From NCBI GenBank assembly GCA_029259935.1, contig JAJDEH010000298.1, positions 1 through 64,000 of the forward strand: a DNA stretch of 64,000 nt. The letters run 5' to 3'. The notes below the pieces were generated by a model. That model was not told where the DNA came from. It was given only the letters and a program-made list of their open reading frames with translations, and did no database searches. Below are positions 60,372 through 64,000 of the stretch, piece after piece. This DNA comes from Planctomycetota bacterium (GTDB taxonomy: Bacteria > Planctomycetota > Planctomycetia > Pirellulales > Pirellulaceae). Position numbers and translations under genes: made by a program. How positions within the stretch are numbered: position 1 is the stretch's first letter; every line of letters starts with the position of its first letter.

Positions 60372-61696
60372 TTATCTTTATCCGGAGGAGCATCTTCGGC
60401 AATCACCGGAATGCGGCAGTCGATCAACAGCCAACTGCAGGCACACAAGAAGTACGCGCCGGCGCCGGTCATGAAAACATACTTCCATTCAACGTCGGCG
60501 ATCGCTCCATACATTGCGGGTGCCAGGATCGCTCCAATCGTTCCCACGGCGTTGTTGAATGCAAACACCGAAGCGGTGGCTGGTCCACCGATGTCGGTCA
60601 CCACGCCCCAACTGGTGGTCAGGCTCCAATCGGAGAAGAATTTTACGAAGAACAACATCATGCAGAACTTGTAGGGATCGTCGTACCAATACAAGGCCAC
60701 CAACAGCATCACGGAGGCAAGTCCCTTGCCCGCAAATCCGACCGCCGTGCGACCCCAGCGACGATTGCCAAGTCGTCGAATGGTGATGTCGTTCAGATAA
60801 CCGCCAGCCATGCCGCCCAGTGCCCCGCCAATCAGGGGTAGCGAGGCATAAATACCCATTTCTTTGTACTTCAGTCCGTGGACCAAGATCAGAAACTGCG
60901 GAATCCACGCAGAATAGATGTTGTCGGCGACGTTGCTGAGAATCGACTGGACATTAAGGGAAAGCAGATTGAAGATTGACGCCGGACTCATTCGGCGAAA
61001 CATCTCGCGAAACGTCATTCGGCGTTCACCTTCGGATATTTCGGCTGGCTCGCCGTCGGCAATTAGTTTCGCCTCCTCTTCATTGACGGCCCCATGTTTG
61101 GTCGGCGAGTTCCGATAAAGAAGGTAGAACAGAATCGCGTGGACGATCCCGATGCCGGTCAGAACATAGACGGCCGTTCTCCATGGCACGTTCAACACCC
61201 CTAGCACCAGCGAGCCGATTATTAAGTTCGCGCAAACGCCTCCAGCACGGCCGAAGAAGACGCCAACCCAACCTTGCACGGTCGTGCGAACAATTGGTGG
61301 AAACCACTGCTTGGTCACGCGGCTGAGCGCGGCAAATACTCCCGCCTGACCCGTTCCAAGTGTGGCACGGGCTATGGAGAGACCTCCCATGGGGGGCAAT
61401 ACGTGAAAGGCAAGCCCCAGGCACCATAGCAAGATCATCCCCGTCAGCATCAGGTGAACGCCGAACGCGTCGACGCCAATACCCATCGGCACTTGAAACA
61501 CGGAGTAGCATAGGCTGAACGTGCTATCCAACAGCCCCAACTGGGTATTCGAAAGGTCATACTCTTCCATCAGCTTGGGTTTGATTAACCCAAACATATA
61601 GCGGTGCAAGTAAAGAAACCACGATGTGCCGCACGACAACGCGAAGATGATCCAGCGAAAATTCGTGGGGCGCTGGGACGATAGATTCTTAGACAT
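60368..61696 (-). CDS. MFS transporter, anion:cation symporter (hexuronate-like) type
   Basis: A 442-residue protein with about twelve membrane helices. The ACS-type opening FLYLHRYMFGLIKPKLMEEYDLSNTQLGLLDS, first loop FQVPMGIGVDAFG (the modified D-x-x-G-R motif), and RATLGTGQAGVFAALSRVTKQWFPP in the middle fit hexuronate, glucarate or sialate permeases. It lies between the SelA-like gene (49 bases) and the amidohydrolase gene (4-base overlap), in the same direction, so it is the uptake step of that pathway. Exact solute unknown. Confidence 0.9.
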   Translation of the reverse strand: MSKNLSSQRPTNFRWIIFALSCGTSWFLYLHRYMFGLIKPKLMEEYDLSNTQLGLLDSTFSLCYSVFQVPMGIGVDAFGVHLMLTGMILLWCLGLAFHVLPPMGGLSIARATLGTGQAGVFAALSRVTKQWFPPIVRTTVQGWVGVFFGRAGGVCANLIIGSLVLGVLNVPWRTAVYVLTGIGIVHAILFYLLYRNSPTKHGAVNEEEAKLIADGEPAEISEGERRMTFREMFRRMSPASIFNLLSLNVQSILSNVADNIYSAWIPQFLILVHGLKYKEMGIYASLPLIGGALGGMAGGYLNDITIRRLGNRRWGRTAVGFAGKGLASVMLLVALYWYDDPYKFCMMLFFVKFFSDWSLTTSWGVVTDIGGPATASVFAFNNAVGTIGAILAPAMYGAIADVEWKYVFMTGAGAYFLCACSWLLIDCRIPVIAEDAPPDKDK

Positions 61697-61745
61697 GCGT
61701 TGATCTCAAGTAATTGTCGTTGATCGCTCCGCGATCATTACGAAT

Positions 61746-62891
61746 TTATAGCGGAGCGATAAACGACAAACCCGATCGGGCGCGGGTCAAGTGTTTGCGA
61801 ATCGCGTCACAAGCGGTTTCTACCTCTTCGTTTGTCAGCTCGTTGGAATCGAGATTGAGATAACCTTCGTCCGCGTGGTGGGCCCGCATGATGATGGCCG
61901 GATCGCCCTCGGCCAAAGCGTCCCGCAGCGATGCGGCCGTATGTCCGGCAACTTGCGGATCGAGCGTCAGACGAGCCCGCGAGAATGGGCAGCCGTTCGG
62001 GTCGGGATCGACGCTCAATCCCAGGCCGTCGATCCCTTCGAGCCGCTTGAGGATCAAATTTACTTTCTGATCTTGTTCGGCGGTCCAGCCGGTGATGTCT
62101 TGATTCGAGCGATAGTCCAGCGCCGCGAGCGCCCCGACAACGGCTTCCTTACCCGCTTTCATGGGCCGGCCAATGCCGCGATTCTGTAGATAGACTGCAT
62201 CGACCAGAGCCTTTCGTCCGGCGACGATGCCTCCCGTTGTCGAACACAAATATTTGTGAGCGCTGGTCAGTACCAAATCCGCGCCGGTATTCACGAGTTC
62301 GCGCAGACGCAGATCCTGCGCCGCGCCGTCCACAATCACCGGCACGTCGAACTCGTGGGCGATTTCGACCACTTGCGGTAATTTGACCCAACCGTAACGC
62401 ACCGTGTGATGCGACTCGACGTGCAGAACGGCCGTAACGCCGCCTTTTTCCAATTCGTATCGAATTTCTTCCGGCTTGCAACTGTCGACCGTTCCCACCT
62501 CGACGGCCTCGGCACCCGACAAGCGGATCGCTTGCGTGATGGGTTGGCCATAGTTCACGCAGTGGCCTTTTTGAATCAGCACGCGCCGCTGCATGCCCTC
62601 GGTGTTCGGAAGTTGCAACACTCGTGGCAAACTGACTCCGGTCATGCTGGCCGCGATGCCCAGCGTGATGCCGGCGGAAGTACAGGCGGTGACACAACCG
62701 CTTTCCGCTCCCGAAGCTTCCGCGATCGCCTTGCCCGCCGCGGCTTGCAGTTCATCCAGAATGAAAAAATGGCCTAGCGATTGCGAGGCGGCCTCGGCAA
62801 TCTCCGGCAGAACAATCGCACCCGACAGGTGAGTCATCTTTCCGCAAGCATTGATGACTCGCCGCAGTCCGTACTTTTCAAATAGATCCAT
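61746..62891 (-). CDS. SelA-like PLP enzyme (D-glucosaminate-type lyase family)
   Basis: A 381-residue fold type I PLP enzyme. The catalytic lysine is Lys213 in TSAHKYLCSTTGG and the pyridine-contact Asp is Asp188 in IVDGAAQD. RVINACGKMTHLSGA and the early GCVTACTSAGITLGIAA block are hallmarks of the group of SelA-related enzymes of unknown substrate found beside amidohydrolases of the type encoded at 63097 and in D-glucosaminate degradation (DgaE-like). No tRNA-binding domain of true SelA is seen. It is the first gene of SelA-like - MFS - amidohydrolase and diverges from the partial amidohydrolase gene, forming a coherent catabolic locus, which suggests elimination or deamination of an amino acid or amino sugar acid. 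Confidence 0.85.
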   Translation of the reverse strand: MDLFEKYGLRRVINACGKMTHLSGAIVLPEIAEAASQSLGHFFILDELQAAAGKAIAEASGAESGCVTACTSAGITLGIAASMTGVSLPRVLQLPNTEGMQRRVLIQKGHCVNYGQPITQAIRLSGAEAVEVGTVDSCKPEEIRYELEKGGVTAVLHVESHHTVRYGWVKLPQVVEIAHEFDVPVIVDGAAQDLRLRELVNTGADLVLTSAHKYLCSTTGGIVAGRKALVDAVYLQNRGIGRPMKAGKEAVVGALAALDYRSNQDITGWTAEQDQKVNLILKRLEGIDGLGLSVDPDPNGCPFSRARLTLDPQVAGHTAASLRDALAEGDPAIIMRAHHADEGYLNLDSNELTNEEVETACDAIRKHLTRARSGLSFIAPL

Positions 62892-63096
62892 GGATTCGAA
62901 AACGCTCCGCTAGGTAGCTTGATGGATGAAGGTTGTTGTATTTGAGTAAGAGTCCAGCGACCAACGGGAGCGGCTCATCAAGTTCGAGCGATCGCTCGCA
63001 TTGGTCCGAGACACTGCCCCGCTAAGGTCCAGGTGTTGATTTATGCAGTCGTGTGTTGTACCACACTGGTCAGCACACAACACGCAGGGAGAGTTC

Positions 63097-64000
63097 ATGA
63101 GCTATGATATTCTGATCCGCCGCGGCCACGTGATCGATCCATCGCAACAGCTTAACGCCGTTTGCGATGTGGCCGTGAGCGACGGGAAGATCGCCGCGGT
63201 GCAAGAGCACATCGCCGCCGACGAGTCTCGTCATGTGATCGACGGGCGCGGGTTGCTCGTCGTTCCCGGGCTGATCGACATCCACGTTCATGTTTATCCC
63301 CATTCCCCCTACGGCCTCGCTCCCGATCCGCTTTGCCCGGCGGGTGGTGTCACCACGATGCTCGACGCGGGAACGGCCGGCTGCTACAACTTTGGCGCGT
63401 TTCGACGCGATATTATCGACCACGCGGAAACGCAGATTTTCAGCTTGGTCAATCTTTCCTGCATGGGGCTGATCGCGGCCAATCTGGGCGAACTGTGCGA
63501 CCGCCGCTATGCCGACGTCGACGGTTGCGTTGAAACGATTCGCCAACACCGCGATGTGGCCGTCGGCGTCAAAATCCGCGCCGGCAAGCATATCATTGGC
63601 GAAGGCCAGCAAGGCTGGGACAATCTGCGCGACGCAATTCGCGCGGCGCGTCAGTCCGAAACTTGGCTGATGGTGCACATTGGCGAATGTCCGATGTCGA
63701 TTCCCGAACTGGTCGATCAGCTAGAACCGGGCGACTGCATCACGCATTGTTTCAAAGGCGGCGGAACCCGAGTGCTGGACGATGCCAATCAAGTCCACGA
63801 CGCCGTGCGGGCGGCCGCCGAGCGGGGCGTGATCTTTGATATTGGGCACGGATTCGGCAGTTTTAATTGGGACGTGGCGGCCGCGGCGCTCGACCAGGGC
63901 TTTGAACCGACCACGATCAGCACCGATCTGCATGTCATGAATCTGCACGGACCGGTGTACGACATGCCGACGACGATGAGCAAGTTTCTGCTGCTTGGCA
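63097..64000 (+). CDS. Amidohydrolase (dihydroorotase-like), C-terminus cut by window end
   Basis: Starts at ATG 63097 with GGGAGAG before it and runs off the right edge after about 301 residues. MSYDILIRRGHVIDPSQQLN is the usual family start, PGLIDIHVHVYPHSP holds the metal H-x-H, GGVTTMLDAGTAG the next element, and VKIRAGKHIIG offers a lysine that could be carbamylated. Later ligands are in MVHIGECP, THCFKGGG, DIGHGFGSFNW and TISTDLHVM. The group of amidohydrolases adjacent to SelA-like enzymes fits well. It diverges from the SelA-like/MFS/amidohydrolase genes and resembles the amidohydrolase at 59214, so the locus carries two related enzymes. Confidence 0.87.
   Translation, partial: MSYDILIRRGHVIDPSQQLNAVCDVAVSDGKIAAVQEHIAADESRHVIDGRGLLVVPGLIDIHVHVYPHSPYGLAPDPLCPAGGVTTMLDAGTAGCYNFGAFRRDIIDHAETQIFSLVNLSCMGLIAANLGELCDRRYADVDGCVETIRQHRDVAVGVKIRAGKHIIGEGQQGWDNLRDAIRAARQSETWLMVHIGECPMSIPELVDQLEPGDCITHCFKGGGTRVLDDANQVHDAVRAAAERGVIFDIGHGFGSFNWDVAAAALDQGFEPTTISTDLHVMNLHGPVYDMPTTMSKFLLLG

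Overview
The window looks like chromosomal DNA from a planctomycete, probably near the Pirellulales. This is an inference from gene content: secreted PQQ-type beta-propeller proteins, a DUF1080 hydrolase-like protein, membrane-anchored leucine-rich-repeat proteins with a short N-terminal membrane segment, a Ser/Thr kinase fused to Hsp70, many secreted proteins of unknown role, and moderately high G+C with frequent GTG/TTG starts. I recognise no rRNA, tRNA or CRISPR array.

Layout. 0-9.7 kb (mostly minus strand): a TraB-like fragment, a kinase-Hsp70 fusion, two tiny membrane/acidic genes, a low-complexity secreted protein, a ceramidase-like protein and a secreted protein of unknown role. 9.9-18.9 kb (plus): a secreted carboxypeptidase-regulatory-like protein; then an export-type set of an anchored protein, an FtsX-like permease and a LolD-like ATPase, followed closely by a very large PQQ propeller/methyltransferase-like/malectin-like protein. 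19-31 kb: an LRR protein, a secreted unknown, an HD phosphohydrolase, a KDG-type sugar kinase, a DUF1080 protein, a second propeller/methyltransferase-like giant and a polytopic membrane protein.

31-35 kb: a manganese/iron/zinc ABC importer operon (binding protein, small unknown, ATPase, permease) whose permease is fused to a DtxR/MntR-type repressor, the architecture known from chlamydial YtgCR. A 20-bp interrupted palindrome just upstream of the operon is a candidate operator.

35.3-45.4 kb is the most exciting region. A degenerate receiver gene and an FHA-GAF-histidine kinase gene run rightwards. Converging on them is a ten-gene minus-strand cluster that reads as a ubiquitin-like conjugation pathway: a 93-residue ubiquitin-like protein ending in a single Gly, an E2 with HPN motif and catalytic Cys, a soluble JAMM isopeptidase, an E1-like adenylating enzyme with a zinc ribbon, a zinc-ribbon membrane protein, a second JAMM protein anchored by two membrane segments around a coiled coil, a second E2 fold in which the catalytic Cys is Asn (UEV-like), and two membrane-anchored proteins each ending in a RING-like double zinc-binding module (candidate E3s), with a small membrane protein between them. 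So E1, E2, E2-variant, candidate E3s, modifier and deconjugases sit together, with several components placed at the membrane.

45.9-64 kb: a monoheme cytochrome-like protein; a peptide ABC importer without ATPases; an LRR-type gene interrupted by an in-frame stop; a MITE-like element; a PQQ propeller protein; a run of small enzymes (two GNATs, a methyltransferase, a DJ-1/PfpI protein, an aminotransferase lacking three usual PLP-contact residues); a tandem pair of cytochrome P460-like genes, one frameshifted; and a divergent catabolic locus with two amidohydrolases, a SelA-like PLP enzyme and an MFS transporter.
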